Positions 27,324 to 36,759 of a stretch of 64,000 bases of DNA are shown here, piece after piece. Position numbers and translations under genes: made by a program. The notes under the pieces are model-generated. The model saw only the letters and a list, made by a program, of their open reading frames with translations, did no database searches and had not been told where the DNA came from. Source of the stretch: Deinococcus hopiensis KR-140 (GTDB lineage: Bacteria > Deinococcota > Deinococci > Deinococcales > Deinococcaceae). The stretch lies in the NCBI RefSeq assembly GCF_900176165.1, contig NZ_FWWU01000010.1, positions 1 to 64,000 on the forward strand. Direction: 5' to 3'. How positions within the stretch are numbered: position 1 is the first letter of the stretch; every line of letters begins with the position of its first letter.

Positions 27324-27610
27324 ATATCATCTATAATAAAACACTAGAGTATTTGACAGAATAAGGACATGCAGAAACGGGTAGGGGCGCGAGGGCATGG
27401 CGTGGAGCTACGGAAACGAATTGTCGCGGCGGCGTTCAGGGACTGGCGATGATCGGATACGCGGTGCGGCCGTACCGCCGCTTGATCCCCAGCCCCCCAG
27501 CATGTCGAGGAAGCGGCCTCGAGGAGGGTGGCCTTGCAGATTTCATAGGGAAATGGGACGCGCCCTGCTGCTCGGCGCTGGGAGGGCGCGGGATCAGGCG
27601 CAGTAAGCGC
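27324..27610. other. Gap with possible IS630 N-terminal trace
   Basis: The plus strand near 27365-27450 reads HGVELRKRIVAAFRDWR before breaking, which resembles the first residues of IS630-type transposases. Nothing further supports an element. Confidence 0.3.
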
Positions 27611-28660
27611 TTATTTCGCAGTGGAGGACCGGATAACGATAGACCAATCGTCTGTGAAGGATGGACTGGGTTCACCGAGAGCCAGGCGGGCGCAGGCGAC
27701 GCCCTGGGCGCGTAGATCCTGTTTCACTGAACTGAGCAGATGCTGTGCAGCCGCAGGCGCGTCGTCCCAACCGCTCACTGTCAACCTGTCCGGAACGCTG
27801 ACCCGGGCGGCTTTCGCTGCGTTCAGGACACCGATAGCCTGTTGATCGCTCATCGCTGCGATGGCGTCAATGGGAGGATCAAGGGCGAGCATCTGGGCCG
27901 CGAGGGCCTGCGCCTCCCGCGTATTGTTGGTGGCCGACACGCCGACCAAAACGGAAGACCAGGGGATGCCAAGCGTTTGGGCTGCGTCGCGGTATCCCAG
28001 AAGACGCTCTCGCGTAACCGGGAAAAGAGCGGTTTCCGGATCGATTCCAGTGGTGAGAACGGGGGCCCGGGTTCGGTCAAGGGGGAAGCTGATTACTGCC
28101 GGACGTTTGGCGTGAGCGAACGTCTGCGTGGCCATGGCGAACGCGGCCGCACGGTTATCGATGCTGACGGAGTATGGGCTTTTCTGGGATGAGCTGCCGT
28201 GGATGACTGCTGGGCGCTGGGCCGTGACAACCGCGTCGAGAACGGGGTCATCATCTGTGGTCGTCCAAACGATGAAGGCGTCGACGGCCGCGCCCACGAC
28301 GCGCTTGGGATCGTCGGCTGCCCCTGTGACGGGCACCATAAGCAGTCCGTAACCCCATTGTGCGCAGACTTCAGCAACGCCTGCAAGAAAGGATGCAGCC
28401 TGTGGGTCTTCGAATGCGTAGGTCAGGTGTTCTCCCAATATTAAGCCGAGTACCCGAGTACTGCCGTATCTCAGCGACTTGGCAGCGGGGTCCGGACCTC
28501 CGTAGCCCAGTGCGGCAGCCGCTGCCAGAACCTTTGCACGGCGGTCTTCTGACACTCTGTCAGGACGGTTGAACGTGTAGGAGACGGTCATCACCGATAC
28601 CCCAGCCAGAGTGGCGACCTGAGTCATCGTGACACGTTTCGGCTTTTCCCCGGGTTGCAC
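27611..28660 (-). CDS. LacI-family repressor
   Basis: About 349 aa from GTG 28660 (GTG 28663 and ATG 28627 also possible). N-terminal LacI HTH at about 12-33 (MTQVATLAGVSVMTVSYTF), hinge helix (KVLAAAAALGY), then a periplasmic-binding-protein-like ligand domain (VLGLILGEHL, VDAFIVWTTTDDD, DAIAAMSDQQAIGVL, LTVSGWDDAPAA). It probably represses the divergent MFS gene through the palindrome at 28677-28688 and responds to a sugar or nucleoside-like ligand. Confidence 0.88.
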   Translation of the reverse strand: MQPGEKPKRVTMTQVATLAGVSVMTVSYTFNRPDRVSEDRRAKVLAAAAALGYGGPDPAAKSLRYGSTRVLGLILGEHLTYAFEDPQAASFLAGVAEVCAQWGYGLLMVPVTGAADDPKRVVGAAVDAFIVWTTTDDDPVLDAVVTAQRPAVIHGSSSQKSPYSVSIDNRAAAFAMATQTFAHAKRPAVISFPLDRTRAPVLTTGIDPETALFPVTRERLLGYRDAAQTLGIPWSSVLVGVSATNNTREAQALAAQMLALDPPIDAIAAMSDQQAIGVLNAAKAARVSVPDRLTVSGWDDAPAAAQHLLSSVKQDLRAQGVACARLALGEPSPSFTDDWSIVIRSSTAK

Positions 28661-28676
28661 CACCCCATTATATTTG

Positions 28677-28688
28677 TGTAACGTTACA
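28677..28688. promoter_or_regulatory. LacI-type operator palindrome
   Basis: TGTAACGTTACA, a perfect palindrome with the central CG typical of LacI-family sites. It covers TAACGT (28679-28684), a TANNNT -10 candidate 6 nt before the MFS ATG at 28691, so repressor and polymerase would compete. Confidence 0.75.
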
Positions 28689-28690
28689 TA

Positions 28691-29908
28691 ATGGCATCCA
28701 TACCCCTTTCGGCCCGTCATCTGGCCTCCGCGGCCTACCTCGCTGCTGCCGTTTTCGGCGCCTTTTGGGGCGTGTGGGGCGCGAGCCTTCCCCGTATTCG
28801 TGAGCAGACGGGAATTGACGACGCACAGTTGGGCCTCGCGCTGCTCTTCATCGGCGCCGGCGCCCTGCCTGCCATGCTCTTCACGGGCCGTGCACTGGAC
28901 CGCTGGGGGCTCCGTTTTGCCGTCGTGGCCATCATCGCGCTTGGTCTTGCGGGTCTCGGCGTGGCTTTAAGCGCACACGGCTTTGTGGCCCTTTGCCTCG
29001 GCCTCACCGTTGTGGGCGCAACCAGTGGCGCCACCGATGTCGCCATGAACTCCGTTGGAGGGCGGGCCGAGAAACTTTCCGGTCAGCCTATTCTTACGCG
29101 TTCAGGAGGTGTGTTCTCCAGCTTTGTGGTTGTTTCCAGCATCTTCACTGGCGTTCTGTCTTCCATGACTCCAGTCTCCACCTCCTTTTTCGTTGTGGCA
29201 GTTTTGGCCATTGTTGCTGGAGTGAGGACCGCTCAGGCACTCGCTGTGGAACTGCCCCACAGCGCGGTAGAAGCCAAAGATCTGCAGGGAAGCGCACACC
29301 GGGAGCTGAAGTACACGCCTCTGCTTCTCATCGGTGTCCTGGGCGCAATCACGTTCGCTACAGAAAACGCGCACCAGAGCTGGGGCGCTATCTTCCTTGA
29401 AGAAGAGCTCCATTCAGGGTCGGGATTCAGCGCACTGGCCCCTGCAGTATTTGCAGGAGTCGTCGCGCTCACCCGCTTCTCCATTGGCGCACTCCGACCT
29501 CACCATTTCCGGACTGTACTTACGGTTGGTCTGATGGCCGCCACTGTTGGAACAGTAATCGTCGCCTCAGCGACGTCAGTCCACATCGTTATCGCCGGGC
29601 TTACTGTCGCCGCGGCCGGCACTGCGCCTCTCTACCCGACATTGTTGAGCGTCGTCTCTCGTAACGTTGACGAGGTGTACCGAGGCCGCGCGACCGCCCT
29701 GGTGACGGTCGTCTCATACGTCGGCTTCCTCCTGGGACCGGTCTACTTTGGCTTTTGGGCACACGCGATGGGACTGCGCAACGCCATGTTGGCCACCGCT
29801 GCCCTCAGCGGCATCCTGATCATTGCGACGCCACCGCTCCTGCGCCTTTCTGGCTTTGCCCACCAACGGCGGACGTCAGGCTCAGCCTTGCTGGAAGGCC
29901 CCCAGTAG
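28691..29908 (+). CDS. MFS transporter
   Basis: 405 aa, about 12 membrane segments. The first loop has ALDRWGLRFAVVAI after segment 2, the usual MFS GxLaDRxGrr position, and the N-terminus GAFWGVWGASLPRIREQTG matches the family of sugar/drug exporters with regularly spaced Pro and Gly. The central loop AVELPHSAVEAKDLQGSAHR separates the two six-helix halves. Substrate unknown; the divergent LacI regulator suggests a sugar or sugar-like compound. ATG 28691 has no Shine-Dalgarno but sits 6 nt after TAACGT, a leaderless arrangement. Confidence 0.87.
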   Translation: MASIPLSARHLASAAYLAAAVFGAFWGVWGASLPRIREQTGIDDAQLGLALLFIGAGALPAMLFTGRALDRWGLRFAVVAIIALGLAGLGVALSAHGFVALCLGLTVVGATSGATDVAMNSVGGRAEKLSGQPILTRSGGVFSSFVVVSSIFTGVLSSMTPVSTSFFVVAVLAIVAGVRTAQALAVELPHSAVEAKDLQGSAHRELKYTPLLLIGVLGAITFATENAHQSWGAIFLEEELHSGSGFSALAPAVFAGVVALTRFSIGALRPHHFRTVLTVGLMAATVGTVIVASATSVHIVIAGLTVAAAGTAPLYPTLLSVVSRNVDEVYRGRATALVTVVSYVGFLLGPVYFGFWAHAMGLRNAMLATAALSGILIIATPPLLRLSGFAHQRRTSGSALLEGPQ

Positions 29909-29939
29909 ACTTTCCCCGGTTGTGTGCCCCAGAGCACTT

Positions 29940-30058
29940 GTCAAAGTGCGGACTTCTTTTTGAATGGGCCCAGCAAGCGAAATTGAAGGGGCATTGGGGA
30001 GAATGGAGCCGTGAGGGCCGCCCTTCCACTCACGGCGTAATTCGGACAAATGCCCCAA
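29940..30058 (+). repeat. Repeat family A copy 1
   Basis: About 119 bp including GGACTTCTTTTTGA, GGGCATTGGGGAGAATGG, GCCGTGAGGG and AATTCGGACAAATGC. An inverted second copy is at 48626-48738. Confidence 0.7.
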
Positions 30059-30158
30059 ACGGTGTAGGAAGACTGACCATCAACGACCGCAACGTCGGGG
30101 CTCCTTCTTCCCTTCGGGGATTTAGGAGAGATTCAGCACCGACTTTGGAATTTGAGCT

Positions 30159-31427
30159 CTAAGTGCACTGCCAATGCATTCCACTGATTTGGCAGCCACT
30201 GCACCAGAAAGCGTAGGCCATGCCGCCACTCCCCCAAAACCAATGTTCTCCTTCCGCTGTCAGGAGGTTGGAGTCAAGTTGTAGGACGAAAGTCATGGTT
30301 TGTGCACAGTGTGGGCACTCTGGATAGTCCGCACTCTGCACCCATGATGGATATCCGCCCAAACGGTGGAGGTTTTCACGGCCGTTGGACATTCCCCATT
30401 CTTGCCAACGCCATCGTGGCGGTGTGGTTGCCAGCCGCACTCGAGCGGCCCGTAGAGGCCCAGCAGGGAATTCTGACTCCTCAGGAGGATCCTGCACGTT
30501 AAGACTGGTGGGCAACCCATTTGCGTCATGTTGGTAGAACAACACTCCACCGTCCCAGCCCAGGCAGGAGAGACAGGTGGCAAGGGTCAGTCGCGTGATG
30601 GAGACGTGCAGGTCTGCGGGAACCGGATCGAGACTCAGGAGACGGTGCAGGGGATTCGCACACATGCCGCAAGTTCGGTCGGACAATTCTCCGCCGAAGG
30701 CGTGATCCTCAGGTTCCGAGGGAAGAGCCCAGGTAGGGTGATGTGGGTCTTGATAGCTCCTGAAGATGAAGTCCTCAGGAGCGAATGTGAGGTGCCAACT
30801 CCCGTCTTGGTAGTGGGCCTCGAACACCTGATCAACCAGCGTGAATCCGACTTCTTGTAGCCGAAAGCGGTCCATAGCGTCGAGGGACGCAGGCTTTGAC
30901 TCAGGGGCGAGTGCCCTTTGGAGCGCCAGGGGAGACCGAACTTCGAGCAGCCGTTCTCGCGCCGCTGCCCGTTCTCCAAGTGGGACGTCTTCGTTCCATC
31001 GGTATGTGGAGAGAAACCCGAGGTGCAGGTCGGCGGATTCCCGCCACGGGTAGGTCTCTGGGGCCGTGCGGGCGTTTGGCCGGAGTTCAAAGAGGCTCTG
31101 AAGATGGGGGTGAAGTGCTGTCGGCCTTTGCAAACCAATGCATCCCACAAGGCGTTGGGCCAATTCATGCTTAGGGTGTTCTCGCAAGACCTGTAGGGCA
31201 GCAGTGGCTAAGGTGGAAAGGTCGTTATCAGCGACGTAACTCACGGTTGCGTCAATTACCACATCGCTTCTGGTTGGATGGTGCAGAGCAAACAACAGCA
31301 GTTCCAGCGCCTTGCTCGGGTCTTGATGAATGAGGGTGAGGGTCTCGTCTATAGGCCGGGTTCGCCAAGTGCCATCTGGAAGGGGTTCGAGAAGCTGTTC
31401 GGGAAAGCCTGAGTGTTCAGGACTCAT
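30159..31427 (-). CDS. Unknown protein with DUF1963/YwqG-like C-terminus
   Basis: 422 aa. The first half is helical with HEAT-like character (SKALELLLFALHHPTRSDV). The C-terminal 150 residues follow the DUF1963 pattern: RLGGYPSWVQSADYPECPHC, MTFVLQLDSN and WGSGGMAYAFWCSGC. Paired Cys (CGMC, CLSC, CPHC, CSGC) suggest one or two zinc sites. YwqG-like domains occur in poorly understood cytosolic proteins, sometimes with polymorphic toxin immunity loci. No partner gene is adjacent. ATG 31427 lacks a clear ribosome site. Confidence 0.7.
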   Translation of the reverse strand: MSPEHSGFPEQLLEPLPDGTWRTRPIDETLTLIHQDPSKALELLLFALHHPTRSDVVIDATVSYVADNDLSTLATAALQVLREHPKHELAQRLVGCIGLQRPTALHPHLQSLFELRPNARTAPETYPWRESADLHLGFLSTYRWNEDVPLGERAAARERLLEVRSPLALQRALAPESKPASLDAMDRFRLQEVGFTLVDQVFEAHYQDGSWHLTFAPEDFIFRSYQDPHHPTWALPSEPEDHAFGGELSDRTCGMCANPLHRLLSLDPVPADLHVSITRLTLATCLSCLGWDGGVLFYQHDANGLPTSLNVQDPPEESEFPAGPLRAARVRLATTPPRWRWQEWGMSNGRENLHRLGGYPSWVQSADYPECPHCAQTMTFVLQLDSNLLTAEGEHWFWGSGGMAYAFWCSGCQISGMHWQCT

Positions 31428-31850
31428 CAGCGATACCTCGAAATACCCCCCAATGGGTGGATCGTCTCTGAGCCATAGTCAACTGTACGCTCGGTGAAGT
31501 TCACTTTGCGGCTCAGATGTTGACAAGAGAGGGAATGAAGGCCCGTTGAGGGATACCGGGAGGTGGGTTGCTGCCTCCAATGCCGGATTCTCTGCCCGGG
31601 AGTATCCATCACGCCAGAGGAGCGCCATTGGCGCGGGGTTCACCTTTCCAGCACGGCGGGCCTGGTCACTCCTGCGTGGGCAGGAGCGCATCGGCGGCCA
31701 GGAGCAGGTGGCTGACCCACCTCAAGGCCACACCGGCGTCATCCGAACGCTTCCCCCTCCGCTTTCGGCGTGCCTCTACCGCTCCCCCCTCCAGCGCGTG
31801 CGTGAAGAACCCGCCCCATCCGGAGGGACAGGCGTGACGGGCCGTGAGCT
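31428..31850. other. Gap, no gene supported
   Basis: The minus frame 31666-31887 (ending LLLAADALLPTQE) is open but without ribosome site or recognised motif. Confidence 0.4.
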
Positions 31851-32063
31851 TCAGGAGGCGTCTTGTTTCGGCACAACGGGGATGCACAGGGCGCGCTCGA
31901 AGAGGGCGCAGGTGCCCTCCGTGTCCTTGGTCCTGTACTTGAACAGGGCGGCGGGGAGCTGGTCCGGGGCGGGTTTGAGGCCCGCGCGTTCCAGCTCCGC
32001 GCTGCGCGCAAGGTGGGCGGGGTGGGTGTCCTTGTAGGTGGGGATGTCGCGTTTCTTACCCAT
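31851..32063 (-). CDS. Small unknown protein (70 aa)
   Basis: Begins MGKKRDIPTYKDTHPAHLAR and ends ALCIPVVPKQDAS. ATG 32063 is preceded by a GGAG-type site (CAGGAGCACACCAC). The sequence is well balanced with a Lys/Arg-rich start and two Cys, and reads like a small soluble protein rather than a random frame. No family recognised; isolated. Confidence 0.45.
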   Translation of the reverse strand: MGKKRDIPTYKDTHPAHLARSAELERAGLKPAPDQLPAALFKYRTKDTEGTCALFERALCIPVVPKQDAS

Positions 32064-32384
32064 GTGGTGTGCTCCTGCTCTGGTGGTGCGGACGACTGAG
32101 GCGCGCGGATGGGCAGGGAACCGGAAGAACCGGGGCGCCGGGCCTGCGTGACCTCAGTGCCCGCGATGCGGGGGAGTGGAGCTGTCTGTGTCTCGCGGCA
32201 TGCAGGTGCAGGAGTTCCGTCACGGGCGGGGAGGAAATGAGGACGGTGTTTTGTCCGGGTGGGAGCCAGCGGAGGCGGAGCGACGGGGACATCAGACCTT
32301 TATTGTGCCGCGTAGGGTGTGTGCATCAAGAGGGGGAGAGAGTAGCTGGGAGGGACGCGTCCTGCTGACCTGTCCCCGACCGAG

Positions 32385-32716
32385 ATGGCTGAGCTGTTGG
32401 ACGCCGCGTACCGGGACGACCGGGGGCTGGAAGAGAAGGCCTGGAGCCGGAGGACCGTCAAGCGCTCGCGGCCTATCTGGGGTCCCGTGAGGACGTCCGT
32501 GCGGCGGCCTGGGAGGTCTGGCAGGAGCTGTTCCCCGACGAGCCGGAGTACGCGGTGAGCGCGGACGCCGAGTACTGGCGGGACGTGGAGTTTACCGAAG
32601 CCTTGCCCGGAGTGATGCGGTTTGTGGATCAGCCGTTCCATCTCCTCTGGGTCACTGTTTTTCCCGGTTGCTCCGCTCGGGTTGGCCTGTGGGTTGATCA
32701 CCGATGCACGGCGTGA
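32385..32716 (+). pseudogene. Unknown protein, broken by frameshift
   Basis: ATG 32385 gives MAELLDAAYRDDRGLEEK; near 32430 the frame must move to continue LEPEDRQALAAYLGSRED, VRAAAWEVWQELFPDEPEY and AEYWRDVEFTEALPG to the stop at 32716. Both halves have the acidic, helical look of one coherent protein of about 110 aa, which a random frame would not show. No family recognised. Confidence 0.4.
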
Positions 32717-33149
32717 CGGACGTTCAATCCGGTCACCCCGTTCAGCAGCATGAAGGATCGCTTGCGGGAGTGCGCGCAGGGCCGGGGTGGGTGTGGCGGA
32801 CGCTGCGCACGGTTGCTGGAACACCGAAGAGGTGATCGTCCTGGAGGTGTGCAGATGTGGAAAGGGGGCTCCTCCCGCACCTCGGTGGGAGGCGGGCGGA
32901 GTCAGGCCTGGAGACGACAAAGCGCCCTTTGGGGGCGCTGGAAGCCTGTCTTGCCTGGCTTCAGGGGTAGAGGTCAGGGCCCGCTTGTGACTGCCCAGTG
33001 GGGGCCCGGACTTGGCGGAGCAGGTAGAGGAGGGGTGTCTCCGACGCCGTCTGCCCGAACTGCAAAAAATTGGAAGTGCAGCTGTGGGGTGGCGCCAGAG
33101 CAGCTCCTCTTGTACCCCTGCATCCAGCCCTGGTCGTGGCGGCCACCAC
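32717..33149. other. Gap between broken gene and hydrolase
   Basis: Only the hairpin at 32921-32939 stands out; no gene recognised. Confidence 0.45.
32921..32939. terminator. Short GC hairpin
   Basis: AGCGCCC-TTTGG-GGGCGCT, perfect 7-bp stem. Terminator-like without a T tract. Confidence 0.4.
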
Positions 33150-34121
33150 TCAGCTGCACTCCGCCGAGCTTTGCTCCCATGCCTGCGTCAATGCGAAGAG
33201 GAGGTCATTCCTGAGGCGTTGCGACACACGCGCCTTCGGCATGACGCTGTCAAAACTGTGGAATGCGCCAGGATAAACGTGCAACTCCGTTGGGACTCCG
33301 GCAGACAGCAGCCTCCGAGCGTACTCGATATCTTCGTGAAGGAAGAGGTCCAACTCGCCAACAGCGATAAATGCGGGCGTAAGTTCCTCAACGGCCAAAG
33401 CGCGGGCCGCCGCAGCGAACTTCGGAGGCTCACAGTAGGCTGACCCCAGGTAGGCTTGCCAGGCGTAGGCGTTATTCTGCCGCGTCCACAACAGGTGATC
33501 TGACCCAGCCTCGCTGGCGCTCTGCACATTCCGGTCATCCAACATTGGATACAGCAACACTTGCAGCGCAGGACGGACCTCGTGCTGCTCTTGGATCAGC
33601 AGCGCCAGGCCGGCGGTCAGGCCTCCGCCTGCACTCGCTCCTCCGATAGCGATCCTCGTTGGATCAACTCCAAGCGTGCGGCCCTCGCTGGCAACCCATT
33701 TGTACGCCGCGAAGCAGTCGTGCAGCGCCGCCGGAAAGGGCTGCTCCGGGGCCAGCCGGTAATCGACTGAGATCACCGTACACCCGGTGACCTGCACGAG
33801 GTCGATCATCTGCGCCTCATCCTGTTCAGGGCATCCAGCGATGAAGCCGCCCCCATGAATCCAGAGCAAGGCTGGAGTGGTACGCAGCGGCGACGCGGGT
33901 TGGTACAGCCGGACCCTCACGGGCGGATCGGCCTTCCAACCGGGAATCCAGCGGTCCGTGACGTGGACGTCACGCGGTGGACCCGGCTGTTCGGCTGCCT
34001 CCTGCTGAATGCTCTGCCGGAGTGTGATGAGGCTTTCGCCGGTCAGGATCAGGGTGGCCTCCTCAGAAAAGTGCGAGATAAGCATCTCCAGGTCTGCATC
34101 AATCCGTTTGATCTGGGACAT
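33150..34121 (-). CDS. Alpha/beta hydrolase (HSL/acetyl-esterase family)
   Basis: 323 aa from ATG 34121 with AAAGGAG 9 nt upstream. Hormone-sensitive-lipase type: oxyanion motif LLWIHGGGFIAG, nucleophile elbow IGGASAGGGL, acid Asp in VGELDLFLHED and catalytic His in PGAFHSFD. It should hydrolyse short acyl esters in the cytoplasm. The upstream frame is open into the MFS remnant, so a longer fusion frame exists, but the ribosome site and domain boundary favour this start. Lies between a decayed exporter and a TetR gene. Confidence 0.9.
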   Translation of the reverse strand: MSQIKRIDADLEMLISHFSEEATLILTGESLITLRQSIQQEAAEQPGPPRDVHVTDRWIPGWKADPPVRVRLYQPASPLRTTPALLWIHGGGFIAGCPEQDEAQMIDLVQVTGCTVISVDYRLAPEQPFPAALHDCFAAYKWVASEGRTLGVDPTRIAIGGASAGGGLTAGLALLIQEQHEVRPALQVLLYPMLDDRNVQSASEAGSDHLLWTRQNNAYAWQAYLGSAYCEPPKFAAAARALAVEELTPAFIAVGELDLFLHEDIEYARRLLSAGVPTELHVYPGAFHSFDSVMPKARVSQRLRNDLLFALTQAWEQSSAECS

Positions 34122-35406
34122 TCTGGGAACTCCTTTTTCGCGTCCATTCGTCCGCGAATGGACTTGGTATTCGGCGGCTTGGGCTTTGCCGCTTGCGACG
34201 TCGCGGACCTTTTCGGAAAGCGGCTCCTCCGGCAACGCGAGTGCCAGGAAAAGTGCAGGCCCCGTGAACGGCACGGTCCAGAGGAACAGGGTGTGAAACG
34301 CCGCTGGAGCCGCGGGGCTGGAATTCAGCTGAACGGTAAGAATCGTGCCGAACAGTGAGGCGCCAAGCGCACCACCGGTACGCCCGAAGGAGTTGAGTGC
34401 TCCGGTGGCGACGCCGAGCAAGCGGCGCTGCACTGCATTTTGTCCAGCAAGCAGTGAAACCTGCACGAGGAAGCCAAGTCCCGCGCCGATGAGCGGGAGG
34501 CGTGCGGGAAGAGCGGGCACGGATGTGTGCGGGCCGCACAGGCTGAGCAACGCCATGCCACCGCCAGTTGGGACCGCACCAGCGATGGCAGTCGCGGCGA
34601 TCAGCCCAATGCACGGCGGAACCGGAGACAACCGAGCGGTAAAGGTGGAGCGGTGGTGCACGACATGAAGGAAAAGGGGCGTATAGCGCACCGCGAGCAG
34701 AAACTGCATGAAGGCGTTTACGAAGATGGCGCTGCAGAACAGAAGGCAAAGTTGTGATCGGTTCGGCCGCGCGGCGTTCGGCCACAAGGTAGGCGGCGAG
34801 GGCGCGGTGCTCGCCCTCGCCGAGCGTCAGCGTGACGGGGAAGTCCACGCGTAGGTGGTGGCTCCCCAGGTGGCGAGCAGCAGGGTATGGAGACGAGCAC
34901 ACCCCCCGTGATGTCCGGACGTGCTGCGGTGTGCGCCCTGGGGAGGTGGAGCCTGGAGGCGAGACCAGCAGCAGCATGGCGATGGGGCCAATGGGGAGAT
35001 TGATGTAGAAGATCCGGCGCCAGGAAAGCGTGTCGGAGAACAGGCCCCCGAGAAACGGCCCGGCGATGAGCGCGAGGGTGGCGATGCCGGCCTGAGATTG
35101 TGCGCCGGCGCGCTGGGAGGACGTCACCGATGATGGCCTGGACCAGTGAGGTGAGTCCCCCGCTCCCAAGGCCTTGTAGGGCGCGGAAGAGGATCAGTTG
35201 GGTCATGCTGCTGGCGAGTCCGGAGAACGGAGCCGATCAGACGGTGGCCGCCCATGAGGCGTGGCTGAGGTTGTGGAGATCACGGCTGATGTTTGGGAGG
35301 GCGGTCGCGAGGATGGTCTGGTCGAGATTCGCGACAGGAGGACGGGCATGGGGGCGGCGAGGAGCAGGGTGTGGGATTGGGGTGTGGCGACGGTGCGTGC
35401 GGTCAT
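34122..35406 (-). pseudogene. DHA2-family MFS exporter remnant
   Basis: Pieces of a 14-helix drug exporter in order but in different frames: ANLDQTILATALPNISRDLH (motif of the DHA2 N-terminus), SMTQLILFRALQGLGSGGLT, AGIATLALIAGPFLGGLFSD with WRRIFYINLPIGPIAMLLL, then the C-terminal helices ending FLALALPEEPLSEKVRD. The section between the first two pieces is deleted and at least three frameshifts are present. No stop separates its last frame from the downstream hydrolase. The divergent TetR gene was probably its regulator. Confidence 0.75.
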
Positions 35407-35440
35407 GAAGCCTCCAGACTCCCTTGGAGTGAGTCAGGGT

Positions 35441-35463
35441 AAAAGGTAAATCACTTACCTTTT
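35441..35463. promoter_or_regulatory. TetR operator-like palindrome 1
   Basis: AAAAGGTAA and TTACCTTTT around ATCAC: 9-bp perfect arms between the divergent MFS remnant and TetR gene. Confidence 0.65.
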
Positions 35464-35465
35464 AG

Positions 35466-35485
35466 AGTAAGTGAGTTACCTTACT
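35466..35485. promoter_or_regulatory. TetR operator-like palindrome 2
   Basis: AGTAAG and CTTACT flank TGAGTTAC, sharing TAAGT/TTACC half-site sequence with the first palindrome 3 bp away. Followed by TATAGA, a -10 candidate for the TetR gene. Confidence 0.55.
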
Positions 35486-35534
35486 CTTGCGATATAGAAT
35501 GTGGGTCAGTGAAATAAAGGAGCGAGCACGAGCC

Positions 35535-36137
35535 ATGCCCCCCATTCGTCCAACCACCCTCCCCCTCCGAGAACGCAAAAAAGTCCTCACCCGAAACGCC
35601 ATCCTCGACGCTGCAGAACAACTCTTCGAAGAACGCGGCTACGACAACGTCACCGTCGCAGAAATCGCCGAAGCCGCCAATATCTCCGTCAAAACGCTCT
35701 TCACGTACTTCCGCTCCAAAGAAGACCTGGTTTTCGCGGACACCGAACTCATCGACACCCTCCTGTTGGCCCTTCAGGAACGCCCTCCCGGCACTTCGGC
35801 GCTGCAGACGGTCATCAAGACACTCACCGCGATGCTTGACAACCACCAGCACGGTTATGGCCTGGAGGCCTATCACCGGGGTTTCGGAGACGCGGCAGCG
35901 TTACAGTCTCGACTGCTGAGGATGTGGAGCGAATACGAAGACCGAATCACCCACCAACTGCTCCAGGAGTCGCCGGAGGTGCCAGCGCCGCTCCTCCGCT
36001 TTCAGGCCATACAGCTCGTGGGCCTGGTCCGGATGCTCGTGTCTCCCGAGGCACGCACAGCGGCCGGAGGCCTCACGCCTGAGGAGACGGTGACCGCCAG
36101 CACAGCGTGGCTTGAAGCAACAGTTGGACTGGGGTAA
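35535..36137 (+). CDS. TetR-family regulator
   Basis: 200 aa from ATG 35535; AAGGAG lies 11 nt upstream and fits this start better than ATG 35487. TetR HTH at about residues 15-60: AILDAAEQLFEERGYDNVTV, AEIAEAANISVKTLFTYFRS. The helical ligand domain follows (about 70-200). Likely represses itself and the divergent DHA2 exporter and hydrolase through the two palindromes at 35441-35485. Since the exporter is decayed, the hydrolase may be the remaining target. Confidence 0.88.
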   Translation: MPPIRPTTLPLRERKKVLTRNAILDAAEQLFEERGYDNVTVAEIAEAANISVKTLFTYFRSKEDLVFADTELIDTLLLALQERPPGTSALQTVIKTLTAMLDNHQHGYGLEAYHRGFGDAAALQSRLLRMWSEYEDRITHQLLQESPEVPAPLLRFQAIQLVGLVRMLVSPEARTAAGGLTPEETVTASTAWLEATVGLG

Positions 36138-36759
36138 GCCCGTTGGCTCAGCCAGAGGGCAAGAGGGGCTGCGCTGCTGATACTGGCTCTCGAACTCGGG
36201 GGCAGTTGGGCGGAACTGCGCTGACATCCACGAGAGGGGGAAACGGAGGAGGTCAGCGACGGACCAGATCTGCAAGGGTGGAGATGGGCGCCCGCGTCAA
36301 GGGGGGACGGGGGACGCCCGCGCCAGCATAAAAGCCCTCGAAGAGGGCTGCCCGCCGACTTCACCCGGTCGGTTCTTGTTGTGGGATGAATTTAGTGTAC
36401 GCGGGACACTCCGGACAAACATCCGCCAAATGGATGAGTTGAGGCAGTCGTCTCGGGCAGGGCTGGCCGTGGAGAGCCCGGAGGCATTCGCCGTTTCCTC
36501 GTGGACGGGACGGTGGAACAAGCCGGGAGCGCGTCGTGAGAACGGCTGCGCACAGTCGGCTGGATCCAGCGCCTTTTTGAGCCGGGTGGCAGAATTCCGC
36601 ACCAGAGCGTTCTGGTCGTGTTTGAGTAGCCGTGCGCGCCTCGGTCCGTCATGACGTTGAGGCCCCGGCCCACTCAGGCGTAGAGGGAGAGGCGGGCACG
36701 GGCCGTAAAGGCGAGCCTGGCCTGCCAGGCGGCTCCTGTATTCCGCTTCCTGGGCACGA
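36138..36759. other. Gap of about 620 bp
   Basis: No gene recognised. Contains the hairpin at 36333-36349. Confidence 0.5.
36333..36349 (-). terminator. Rho-independent terminator (minus direction)
   Basis: AGCCCTC-GAA-GAGGGCT; on the minus strand the stem is followed by TTTTATG. Confidence 0.5.
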
